NCBI GenBank assembly: GCA_029834535.1
Contig: JAQMWT010000006.1
Coordinates: 62,001 to 126,000 of the forward strand
Length of the DNA stretch: 64,000 nt
From: Chrysophaeum taylorii
Taxonomy: Eukaryota > Sar > Pelagophyceae > Pelagomonadales > Pelagomonadaceae
Direction of reading: 5' to 3'
Shown one piece after another: positions 54,631-64,000 of this stretch (position 1 is the stretch's first letter; each line of letters begins with the position of its first letter). Both the position numbers and the translations under genes were made by a program. The notes under the pieces are model-generated. The model was not told the origin of the DNA, did no database searches, and saw only the letters and a list, made by a program, of their open reading frames with translations.

Positions 54631-55310
54631 TGTGGCAGTAACGCCCATCCCCCCACTTGCCTGCCTGCCACTTGACTTACCCTGATTGTTGCCGTGGTAC
54701 TGACCTTGCAATTATGGGGGGGGTGTCCCCTTGAGACCCTCACCTGCGCTTCCACTGAACCCAATGTACCAGACATTTGTACTGCTTTCTTGCTGTCTGG
54801 TCCCTGCCGCCCTGCCAGTTCCCGTGCTCGCCGCCCGCTACTGCTCAAGCCTCGAACTCTTAGTTTCATTCGCGTTTTGGGGCGAAGGAGGGGTCGTGAC
54901 CTGAGTGGGGTATTTCTTGCATTAGATGATGTGAACGACCTCGGTGTCTTCATATTCTTCTTCCTCAACATCCATCTCGGGAGAGTCACCGGGGATGGTG
55001 CTCTCGGCGTTTTTGAACTCGCTCTTGGCGAGGTCGCTGTACTTGATCCGGGCCATCTCCATTTAAACTTCTTGTTCATGCGCAGCAGGGCAACTTTGTC
55101 CGTCTCACCTGCGATGAGCAAGGTGTTTCCCTCGGTCAGTACGAGATTTCCCGCGCTCAAGCAGCGCTCACAGAAGCTCTGGGCGCTATGGGTACAAATC
55201 GAAGCCCTTGAGCCTCATCGACATCATCCTCCGCCTCTAAGTACTGCGGCTCCACATACACGTAGACGAGGTACAGGGCAAGCGTCAGACCGTCAGATTT
55301 CAGGCCTCGG
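54631..55310. other. Presumed gypsy LTR and an unassigned minus-strand frame
   Basis: From 54,631 the probable gypsy LTR runs for an unknown length (C-run, TTGCCTGCCTGCCAC). At 55062-54922 a minus-strand frame reads MEMARIKYSDLAKSEF... and ends EDTEVVHII with a TAA. A second frame upstream (GNTLLIAGETDKVALLRMNK) joins it if one base is lost in TTTAAATGG. This looks like the 3' part of a small acidic protein; family unknown. Confidence 0.3.
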
Positions 55311-55436
55311 TGAAGTGAATGTGAAGTGAATACTAGTTGACAAAATCAAAGTGAAGTGAATGTGAATGTGAATGTGAAGTGATGTGAATTAGTGAAGTGA
55401 GCAAGTGATTGCTTAGTGAATGTGCAACGCTGAATT

Positions 55437-55500
55437 CTTGTCTTGTCTTGTCTTGTCTTGTCTTGTCTTGTCTTGTCTTGTCTTGTCTTGTCTTGTCTTT
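55437..55500. repeat. (TCTTG)n microsatellite
   Basis: About twelve to thirteen TCTTG units. Frames across it are artefacts. Confidence 0.95.
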
Positions 55501-56387
55501 CATTCGCGCGTGTCCGGCCGCCCTAACCGAAGGCCACAATACACAGGTGTGGTCCCAGTAATTATTAGGTATCCCGAACAAAAACATCATTATGAAGGCT
55601 GCTTCCGTCGTGGCCCAGCGGGTGCGGTGGATCCGAGGCTCTTGACCCCAAAAGTATCGGAGGGGCTCCAACGCTCCCAAGCCAGGCGCCTCATCGCGAA
55701 GGCGCGTTGGTGCCAGGGGTCTGAACTGGCGGTGCGTCGCGGAGGCCACGACCTGTCTTCTTCGACCGCCTGGCGAATCCCGGCATCGCGGTAATTCTGC
55801 TTCGGCACGTGCTCCGGGGCCGCTTCACTATCCCGGCCACCCAGCAGATGCACCTCGATGCATATTACAGAGCCGAAATTGCGTCTCGGCTGCACGAGCA
55901 CAGCGAGCGCTTGCTTGATGTGCACACGGAGGCTGCGGAGCTCTGGTTCGACAGCCACCTGTAGTTACTCAAGGAGGTCATGGCCGTGAAAAAGGTCGTG
56001 CGGGCCCTTGAAATGTAGTTCAATGGCAACGTGAGATCCTACGTGGGGCGCCCTCGTCTACCGCCAAAGCGCCAGCATCATTTGTCGACGTTGCGGTGCT
56101 AGCGGCATCTTGAGTTGCGCGTGCCACTCTCGAGTCGTTCAGATGCGAGGCGACCCCTTGCACCGGTAGCAACCCGTCGAGACCCTTGACCAGATCCTGT
56201 CGCAGCTTGGTGCGAAGCTGGCCCACTTGCCAACGCCGCTGGCAAGGCCATGTTGCCCGCATTCTCAGGAACCGTGACCTTTAGGAGATGATTTCCTTTT
56301 CGTGCACCTTCAAACGTTCCCACGATGCACATACGGCCGGTGTCTCAACGAGGCAATCTGTATTGGTTTTTCTCAGACACCCGCCCC

Positions 56388-56465
56388 TCTTGGCCGGACC
56401 AGGGGCCTCAACAACCCTCTCTCCCAACCCGAACCGCGGGTGAAACCACCACACGCCCGGCGCAC
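56388..56465. repeat. Second copy of the 21.9-kb interspersed repeat
   Basis: CCCCTCTTGGCCGGACCAGG, CCCGAACCGCGGGTGAAACC and ACCACACGCCCGG, in the same order as at 21,993-22,072. Confidence 0.5.
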
Positions 56466-56787
56466 GCAGCGTTAAAAGAAAAAAAAAAAAATGTGTTCAC
56501 TTCACTTTACTTCACTATCGCCAAGTAGGTCGACGTGTTCACTTCACATCACTTCACTAGACTTGCTTAGTGAAGTGAGCCGTGTTCACTGGGAGGGCTT
56601 AGTGAATGTGCTACGCTGCAAGAATTGTGTGTCGGCGGATGTATGCCAAAATACATACATGTAACAACAACAACAACAACAACCAGAAGAAGAATAACAA
56701 AGGGTGGAGTGTTTCGGGCCATGAAAATTGCTTACCCTTTTAACACGACACAAGATTTTCTCGAATTCCGGAAAGTTCTGGTTGAGC

Positions 56788-59700
56788 ATGGAGGATCCAC
56801 GTTACGCACGTTACGTGGCGTCGTGCGAGGATCTCGTATATAATCTGACGGGCAGGCTCGTGCCCGACGGCATCAAGCTGCTGTCGCTGGTCGGGCGCCA
56901 CCGGGACAAGATGCGGCGTGGTCCCGAGAAGTTGGCCTCCCTGAAGACGAAGTGGAAGGACGCGCGATCCTATGCGTGCGCGTTTTTGCCCGGTGTGATC
57001 GACGAGTTCCGCGCCCAGCTGAGCCGCGACCAGGAGGAATCGGTGGAGGTGCGCATTTCGTTTAGCGAAGACGGAGACGGAGCGAGGAGGAGCGAAGACG
57101 AAGACGGAATGACGAGAACGGGGCTCGAGCCGTCGTTGGAAAAGGACGCATTCATGCCGGGGGAGGTATTGATGTGCGCCGACGGGCGCCAGGAAGGCAC
57201 CTTGGGTTTTGTCGTGTCGGTGCCCGAGGAAGACGACGACAAGTGCTACAAGGCTTTATTTTTCGCGTCGGACGCGAGGGCCGGAAGAGCTAGCGTCGTT
57301 CGGATTGGTGCTATCATTCCAACGTGGCGTGTTCTTTGCGCGATTCAGCATATCGCAGCTCAGGGGTCGCCGCTCGTCGACTTGGTCATCGGACCCCCAC
57401 CGCCGCCCATCGCGAACGACGACCGCTTCGAGGCGCGAGAGTTGTACCCGGCGCAACGAGACGCGGTCAGGCGAGCGATCGCGCGTCGAGGGAGGAGAGG
57501 CCCGCAGACACTGTTGCTGCACGGGCCGCCGGGGACTGGCAAGACCACGACCAGTGCGCGCATCGTCTTCGAGCTCGTGCGTCGCCTTGGTGGTGGGGAG
57601 AATAAAAAAATTCTCGTGTGCGCGCCTACGAACGTCGCCGTCGAGAACAACGTCTCAAAGTACATCGAGAAGCACGCGCCCCCTCCTCTTGATGTTCTCT
57701 GGCTCGTCGGCGACGACAAGGACGAGGCCTTTCGAGCGACCACCGAACCGGCGCGCAAAGCGGCGCTGGGTCGTCGCGTCGATCTTTTCGTTCGCGAAGC
57801 ACTCAAAAAACCGGACCACCTCCTTGGAACGTCATCAGAGGAGGACGACGAGGAGAGGAAAAATCTCGGTGTCGTCGCCGCGTTAAAGGACGAGAGGCTG
57901 CGCGCATTCTTGGAGAGGATGCGGTCGCAGTCGTGGGGAAGGAATCTCGTCAAGGCAGCCGAAGCTTTCTTCATAAATCGTGCAAAGGTGATCTTTTCGA
58001 CCGTGTGCGGCGCCGGCCGTCCTCTCCTGAATGGGCTCTCCTTCGAAGACGTGGTCATCGACGAAGCGGCGCAGTGCGAGGAGGCATTGTCGTTGATCGT
58101 GCTTCAGCGGCGCGAAACCCAGCGACTCGTCCTCGTCGGCGATCCAAAGCAGCTTCCGGCGACCGTGTTCTCGTCGTGCTGCCAGGATGCGGGCTACGCT
58201 TCGAGCTTGATGGAGCGGCTGGACTCGCAGGGCTGGAGCCCAGCCCACAGCACCTTTCTAAACATCCAGCATCGCATGCATCCCGAGATATCCTTGTGGC
58301 CGAATCACCGATTCTACGATGGCTGCCTCGTCGACGGCCCCTGCACCCTGGAGAAGACGACGAAGACGAGCGTCTCCTCTCCTTCTTCTTCTTCTTCTTC
58401 TTCTTCGAAGCAGCAGCAGCAGCAGCCGTTCGTCTTCCTTCACGTGGCCCAAGGCAGCGAGACCCGCGACGAAAAATCGCTGAGCCCGCAGAATCGAAGC
58501 GAGGCCGCCGTCGTGGCCGCGTTGGTCAAAAAAACTTTTCGAGCACCAAAAACAGTCGCGCGCCCACTCCCACTCCCACTCCCACTCCCGAGGATGACGA
58601 TCAGATATCAACCGGTGTCGTGACTCCTTATCGTGCGCAGCGCGAGCTCATCAAACGAGAACTCGGAGAGGATCTCGGAGGCAAGATCAACGTCGACACG
58701 GTCGACAGCTTCCAAGGCCAGGAGAGGGACGTAATTATCGTGAGCGAAGATTCTTTTTTGCGATGTTTTACGAACGAACGAACGAACGACTAGGTGTCGA
58801 CGGTGCGGAGCAACGAGAACGGCGACATTGGGTTCTTGAAAGACGCGCGCCGCATGAATGTCGCGTTGACGCGGGCAAAGCGGCAGCTGGTGGTGGTCGG
58901 GAACAGCGAAACGCTGAGCTTAAGAGACGCGAATTGGCGAAGCCTGGTCGAGAACGCGCGCGAGAGGAAGTGCTTTTTGCATTTCGATGAAACAGGCGAG
59001 CTGCAGAGGACCAAGCCCGTGCGACGAGCCCTCCGTGCAGACAGCATCCAACGCTTCATGCGCGCCGAACCGTCGAAATACTTCGAGGGGCTGCTCTGGA
59101 CCGCGAGTTTCTGCGGTGATTTCGGGACGCAACTGTCGACGAGAATTGGCGACGAAGACGCGCGAGCCAAGGTGCTCGAAGCCATCCACTCGCTCCTCGA
59201 AGGCCACTGGCCACGCCGGGAGAGGAGAGAGTCTTTTCACAACTCGCGCGCGGGCCGCGCCGTTCACGTGCTCCACGTAAACCAGCTCGTCGGCATCTTC
59301 TGGACGGTCGAGCTCCAAGAGCGGGGTCGCCAGGAGATCCGATTTTGGGGGGTGCTTCCTCTGCAGGATTCGTCTGAACGGATGGTGCGTCGGATCGTGC
59401 GGTATCGCGAGAGCTTGAGCGACGAATACGCGCGGAAGACGGAGCGACGCGACTCGTTTGAGATCTCGAGGTTCCAGCCAATCGAGTTTCCACCTCAATC
59501 CAACGACGGACCACTCCTCGAGGAGGAGTCTATCGACGAGCAGCCTCTGACCAACGCGAAGGTGATAGAATTACAACCGCACACGCTCCAGCTGTTGGTT
59601 CGAGGAGACTTCTCGGAACAGAAGTGTGGTTTTCGCCTCTCGGCCGAAGAGAAGACTCTTGTCGAAACCGAGGGCAATCTGTGCGTCGTCGCAAAAATGT

Positions 59701-61062
59701 CAAGAACGACTCGACACTCGCAGGTTGGTGCTGGCTCGGTCTGGGACTGGCAAGACAAACGTATTGCTCGAGCGAGCTCTGCGGCGGGAGACGCGAGCGA
59801 GAGAGCTGCTCGACGAGGGTGTTGCCCAGATATTCATCACCGCGAGTCCTAGGCTCTCTACGTGTCTGAAAGAGATGTTCGACAGTCGATTTTCTTCTTC
59901 TTCTTCTTCTTCTTCTTCTTCTTCTTCTGGAAGAATTTTGGAAAATAATCATCGCGTTCGGTTCGTCACCTTCGACGAGCTCGTCCGTAGCCTTCACGCG
60001 AGCGCGTTTGGACGCGACTGCGAATTCGCGACGTCGAATTTCCATTCTTTCTGGCGCACCTTCGACGACAAGCTGACGCGAAAGTTCTCCGAGCAACTCG
60101 TGCGCTCCGAGATTGTGTCGACGATAAAGGGACGTCGCGAGACCCTCGAGAACCGCGAGCCGTGGCTCTCGCGCGAGACTTACGTCGAAATCGTGCGCCA
60201 ATCGCGGCGAGCCGACGAACTGAGCGAGGCCGACGCTCTGTCGGTTTACCGCCTTTTTGAAGCGTACGAGAAAGCCAAGCGAGGAGCCCTCGACACCAAC
60301 GACGTCGCGCATAAGCTGTTTCGCTACTTTTTCCGAGACGACGACGACGACGACGACGACGACAATAATCGTCCTTCTCTACCGGAGAAGTACGACTTTG
60401 TCTACGTGGATGAAGTGCAGGATTTGACGCCCGTCCAGCTCGCGCTCCTTCGCGTCCTCGCGAAAGACACCAAGGTACCTAGACATAATCATGAAATAGA
60501 ATCGTTGCATTTTGCAGCAGGTCGGGCTCTCGTTCGCGGGCGACTCGGCGCAGACGATTAGCGGAGTTTCGACGTTTCGGTTCGAGGCTCTCAAGGACTT
60601 GTTTTACCACGTTTTCTTTGCCGCCACCGACGACGAGGCTTCAGCCGCCGCCGCCAAAAGAGTGCCCGAGCTCAAGACGTTGACCCGCAACTACAGAACG
60701 CACTCTCGAATCCTCGCGCTCGCGAATAAGCTCACGTCTTTCGTTACGACCTACTTCCCGAAAAGTATCGATCGGCTGCAACCGGAGGTCTCGCGCGTGA
60801 GCGGACCAAAGCCTCTCGTCATCACGTCGGGCGGCGCTGCTTACGTTGGGGAATTCTTCCGCGACGGAACGCCCCGCGACTTAGGTGCGGAACAGGTCAT
60901 TCTGGTGCGTACCAAATCTGAGGTCGACGACCTCGAGAGGAAGGGCGTGCAAGCACTCACCCTGACCGTCCTCGAGTCCAAGGGCCTCGAGTTCCAAGAC
61001 TGTCTCCTCCTCAACTTCTGGAAGTCCAGCACCTTTGATTACTGGCGCGTTCTGTACGGCGT
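56788..61062 (+). CDS. Fused UPF1-like and TRANK1/UvrD-like helicase, 3'-truncated
   Basis: ATG at 56788 ([20 protein letters not shown]). Helicase 1: Walker [12 protein letters not shown] (about 57,520), [64 protein letters not shown]; intron 58740-58793 (54 bp); [20 protein letters not shown] and LTRAK. These are SF1B UPF1/NFX1-type motifs. Linker with [12 protein letters not shown] typical of TRANK1-like proteins. Helicase 2: [29 protein letters not shown], intron 60475-60517/60520, [46 protein letters not shown]. Similarity stops after YWRVLYG at about 61,060. The frame shifts near an A7 run (58528-58534) and an A5 run (59693-59697). Predicted nucleic-acid unwinding ATPase; substrate unknown. 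Confidence 0.75.
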
Positions 61063-62960
61063 CATAACGGCTATCTGTGGTTTTATTCGCGAAGTGCTTG
61101 AAGATCTCGTCGTACACCCTCCGACACAACGCTGGTTCGTCAAACTGCAGGTCTGTTTCGTCCGGGTTGAGCTGATAGGAGAGATGCCACATTCAATAAA
61201 GGCATATGTACATATCAGTTAGGATTGTAAACGACAGCGTTAAATTGCTGTTTTAAGTACGCGACATCGTTAGACGAAATCGTTAGACGAAACAGTTTCA
61301 TAAAAGCTAAAAGCAATGAACATGATAGTGCGCGTTTTGTTAGGAAGGTAGTGTTCGTTGTACACATTTGTTATGGGTGCCCGTGTTCGTTGTACACATT
61401 TGTTATGGGTGGCCAGGCCGCGAGCGCTGGTTTGTTCACACTCTCTTGATTGAAAATGTATACAGGAAAGTTGTATACGTATTTTGATAAGTATGCCAGT
61501 CAGCATGAGTTAAAGCGAACATGGACACTGGCGCGTTGATTCTGCCATCAAAGGCAAGTTCGCAAGGATAGGTGATGTTAAGGTTACGTTCACCCTCCTT
61601 GAAGCGATCGTTGATTTCGGGGCGAACCGCACGAACTTCATTATCATAGCAGACAGTGGCCAACTGTGCAACTTCGCGATCAAGAAGATGTGGGGACGCT
61701 CCAGCAGCGAAATGCCAGACCTGATATTCAGGAGGCAGATCATCAACTGATCCCAGGTTAAATTCCGCCACTTTGGCGTTTTGCCAATCGAGGAAGACCT
61801 GGTCAAGAATCCTATTGCGCAAGACTTCATAGTCAGCGCAGGAGCTTGCGTAGGCTTCGTACGAGTCGTACTCGAAGAGGGCGTCCGCGTGATGGAAACG
61901 GAACATCTAACGAATTTGTCGGATCTGCAACGAAACCTTGCGGCTTTGAAGTTGGAAGTCATTCCCATCATTGAGAAGATCAACAACGGGCGCTTCAAGC
62001 TTAAGGATGTCTGCACCCGTGACTGCTTTGAACCTGCGGGTTCTGTCAGAGCAGAGTTGAGTTGACTCCTCCTCGACATTCTAGGGGGCTCTGTCTATCG
62101 GGAGTCTATGTACAATCATCGGTTAGACGATGGAAGATGCATATCTAGCAGCTGACCAAGCTGTGATTCCAAGCAGTGTGAAGTTCGCACTGACAGGCAT
62201 TTTCTTTAAGGTTGTGCTCTCTATATTGAGAGAGAGCTTTTTAGTGCATCATCGTTGAGCGTCCAGGTGCACATACCCAAAATATTCCATAGTGCGCGTG
62301 CAATCAGTGCAGTTAGACAGAATACACGCACACCAACACTATTACGACAATACGAAGACATATAGACAGACACACATAGTCACGCGGTCTTAACGGGTGT
62401 GGTGTAGCTATGTACAACCCATGTTAATTAAGCGTATATACAAGCGTGTTGCATGGCGAGGCTAGACTGGCGCGGTGACAGTCCAATATCCATTGGTTAC
62501 GTGCATGCAACACAGGATTCTTATGGGACCGCTGGGCCTGGGACTATTTGATTTGGTAAAAAGCAAAGAAGAAGGGTAAGGAAGAGATCGCATTCTCAAC
62601 GGGCGGAATAAGAGCGGAGTCTGCAGATTTCTCTGCAAAGCCATCTCAGTCATATGCTTGCGCACACATACCACATCATCTGCGCAGGTGTTGAGCGCGA
62701 TCAACTCACTCTCACGAGTAGAAGTAGCAGTGGTGGACTGGAGCTTGGATTTACACTTGACAAGGCAGACAGATAAATTGCAGAGCCAGTCGCACTTTCC
62801 CTGTCATGTTCGTAAGACGGAGCATTATCAGCATCCACGAAAGCGACGAGCGGGTCAAACATCCCAGAACTGACCTGCTCTGTAGTGTAGTCCATCATGG
62901 TGGCCATATCAGTGCGGTTGCCAATAATAGATCGAAGGTGATCCAACATCGCACGAGCTT
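61063..62960. other. Segment after the helicase truncation
   Basis: Right after 61,060 the coding signal appears to switch strand: minus-strand reading from 61192 gives LNPDETDLQFDEPALCRRVY and [16 protein letters not shown] longer minus-strand frame at 61436-61906 (SVDDLPPEYQVWHFAAGASP) looks coding. A plus-strand frame (61781-62065) overlaps it. No family recognised; from 62,080 to 62,960 nothing beyond short frames. Probably an inserted element or rearrangement that removed the helicase 3' end. Confidence 0.35.
61436..61906 (-). CDS. Unidentified open frame
   Basis: 156 codons, acidic, Tyr-rich start (FEYDSYEAYASSCADYEVLR), with a middle region LATVCYDNEVRAVRPEINDR. It may belong to a retroelement of the A/T-richer class seen at 22-28 kb. 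No motif is diagnostic. Confidence 0.3.
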   Translation of the reverse strand: MFRFHHADALFEYDSYEAYASSCADYEVLRNRILDQVFLDWQNAKVAEFNLGSVDDLPPEYQVWHFAAGASPHLLDREVAQLATVCYDNEVRAVRPEINDRFKEGERNLNITYPCELAFDGRINAPVSMFALTHADWHTYQNTYTTFLYTFSIKRV

Positions 62961-63200
62961 TGGAGTCTTAACTACTAATCGACAGATGTTTGTTTGTTTG
63001 TTTGTTTGTTTGTTTGTTTGTTTGTCTGTCTGTCTTTAAATGTCGACTGCTAAGAGGGGGGGGGTGTGTGGGGGGAGCATGGAGGATGTGGGTGGGTTTG
63101 TGGGGTATGAGGGATGTGCCTGACGGGCGGAGATAAGTTTGTCTGTCTGTCTTTAATGTCGACTGCTAAGAGGGGGGGGTGCGTGTGGGGAGCATAAAGT
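62960..63200 (-). repeat. S2 unit fragments with (TTTG)n/(CTGT)n tail
   Basis: ACTACTAATCGACAGATGTT, nine TTTG units, then AAATGTCGACTGCTAAGAGG and a G-run; truncated at GGCGGAGATAAG. A second, shorter S2 start follows at about 63,150. Confidence 0.8.
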
Positions 63201-63278
63201 TGTCTGTCTGTCCCTCGATTTAGGGTAAGGAACAGGTAGGCGCGAGAGTAAGGATCAGGTAGGCGCAAGAGCCAGACA

Positions 63279-63868
63279 GTGATCCTCCAAGCCGTCTACG
63301 GCGACCTCGCAGACTATTTCCACGACCCGCGGCGGCTCTTTCAGCGCGCCATTCTCACGCCCCGTCGAAACGATGTTGTCGATGCTGACAACGCGCGCAT
63401 GACCGCGGCCTTTTTTTCCCGGAGACGAGGCGTCGGAGTTCTTTTCGGCTGACTAGGCTGGGTCGGAAGACGACGCCTCGCTCTTTACAGTAGAGTTTTC
63501 AACTCCCTGACAACCAACGGGATGCTGACTTTGAGCGCGAGCTTAATGTCTTCGAAACCTCGACCCGTCGCACGGCCACTGCAACGGTACCAGATACGTG
63601 ATCGATCGTGTCGTTGTCACCGAGGCTCCTCCAACCTGTATCCCTTAAGGCCCGCCTACGCCAAACGATCAACAAGAGCCAGGGCCAGGCGCCCCGCGAG
63701 GTCGGCGTCCTCTTTCCCAAGCCCGTCTTCTGCCACGTCCAGCTCTACGTGGCTCTCTGTCGATCGGCATCCCCGAGGATATACTCATCTGGGTCGACGA
63801 CTCCACCCTACCCCACACGTGCTGCGCAATACCGATAAGCCCCCCCCCGGCGTCTACACGCGCACTAT
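63279..63868 (+). pseudogene. Helitron helicase C-terminus, copy 4
   Basis: Nearly identical to copies 1-3 although ~29 kb away: AVYGDLADYFHDPRRL, ILTPRRNDVVDADN, INKSQGQAPREVGVLFPKPV and [12 protein letters not shown]. Frame broken after the lpG region. Confidence 0.7.
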
Positions 63869-63869
63869 A

Positions 63870-64000
63870 GGTGAACTTGCTGGGACCACGTGAACTTACT
63901 GGGGTTTGAGATTGGGACTAGGTGAACTGAGTGACCAGGTGAACTTCCTGGGACCAGGTGAACATACTGGGGTTTTTAGAGTAAAGGGTTTTTAGAGTAA
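63870..64000. repeat. GTGAACTTACTGG satellite, block 4
   Basis: Follows Helitron copy 4 just as in the 31-35 kb cluster and runs out of the window. Confidence 0.8.

Larger units (their letters stand above)
55310..56640. mobile_element. Segment bracketed by GTGAA/TTCAC repeats
   Basis: The left end has many AAGTGAAGTGAATGTG units (55,310-55,425) and GCTTAGTGAATGTGCAACGC. The right end has TTCACTTCACTTTACTTCAC units (56,492-56,580) and GCTTAGTGAATGTGCTACGC. Between lie a (TCTTG)n microsatellite, a plus-strand frame near 55,800-55,960 (QQMHLDAYYRAEIASRLHEH) and the 21.9-kb-type repeat. Probably a non-autonomous element; termini undefined. Confidence 0.35.

Noticed and set aside
58258-58611. Minus-strand frame rich in Arg opposite the helicase
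   Set aside because: Antisense of the Ser (TTC)n and Gln (CAG)n repeats within the helicase coding sequence.

Overview
This is eukaryotic nuclear DNA: genes have short GT-AG introns (43-118 bp), coding sequence is GC-rich, and there is no rRNA, tRNA or operon structure. A long Pro/Thr/Ser array (xPTxxPSxxPT), the YGDGWN-type Cys-rich motif beside it, ankyrin repeats of the GHLDVLKWxRxNGCPW kind and the mixture of LINE, Ty1/copia, Ty3/gypsy, hAT and Helitron remnants suggest a stramenopile-like microbial alga or protist. That assignment is inference; no species can be named from the window.

Layout: 0.2-8.2 kb, minus strand, a large secreted/membrane multidomain gene broken by in-frame stops and frameshifts. 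8.2-22 kb is the gene-bearing part: a histidine phosphatase converging on a small hypothetical gene, an ankyrin gene, a WW/zinc-finger gene and a disordered two-exon gene, separated by LINE 3' ends and short non-LTR copies. 22-28.6 kb, minus strand, is a degraded Ty1/copia-like element. 28.7-34.8 kb is satellite-like: a tandem ~350-490 bp unit followed by repeated Helitron helicase C-termini and a GTGAACTTACTGG satellite. 34.8-38.5 kb holds a region with inverted TTTGGTCA motifs and an internally deleted hAT transposase.

38.6-54.6 kb is a stack of nested mobile elements. A 6.26 kb DNA transposon with ~0.77/0.86 kb terminal inverted repeats built of 54-bp units carries an apparently intact two-exon, 435-aa integrase-like (DDE) transposase. 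A Ty1/copia element with identical 94-bp LTRs is inserted in a Ty3/gypsy element. Several copies of one short non-LTR family (called S1 here) lie in and between them. Target-site duplications can be read for most insertions, so their relative order can be partly reconstructed.

56.8-61.1 kb encodes a large protein joining a UPF1-like SF1 helicase to a TRANK1/UvrD-like helicase, truncated at its 3' side. The window ends in another satellite unit and a fourth Helitron helicase fragment.

The few host genes do not form a pathway. Mobile-element dynamics dominate the window. Several frameshifts sit at or next to homopolymer runs, and in-frame stops are TAG or TGA, so assembly error, real decay and altered decoding must be told apart before any broken gene is called dead.
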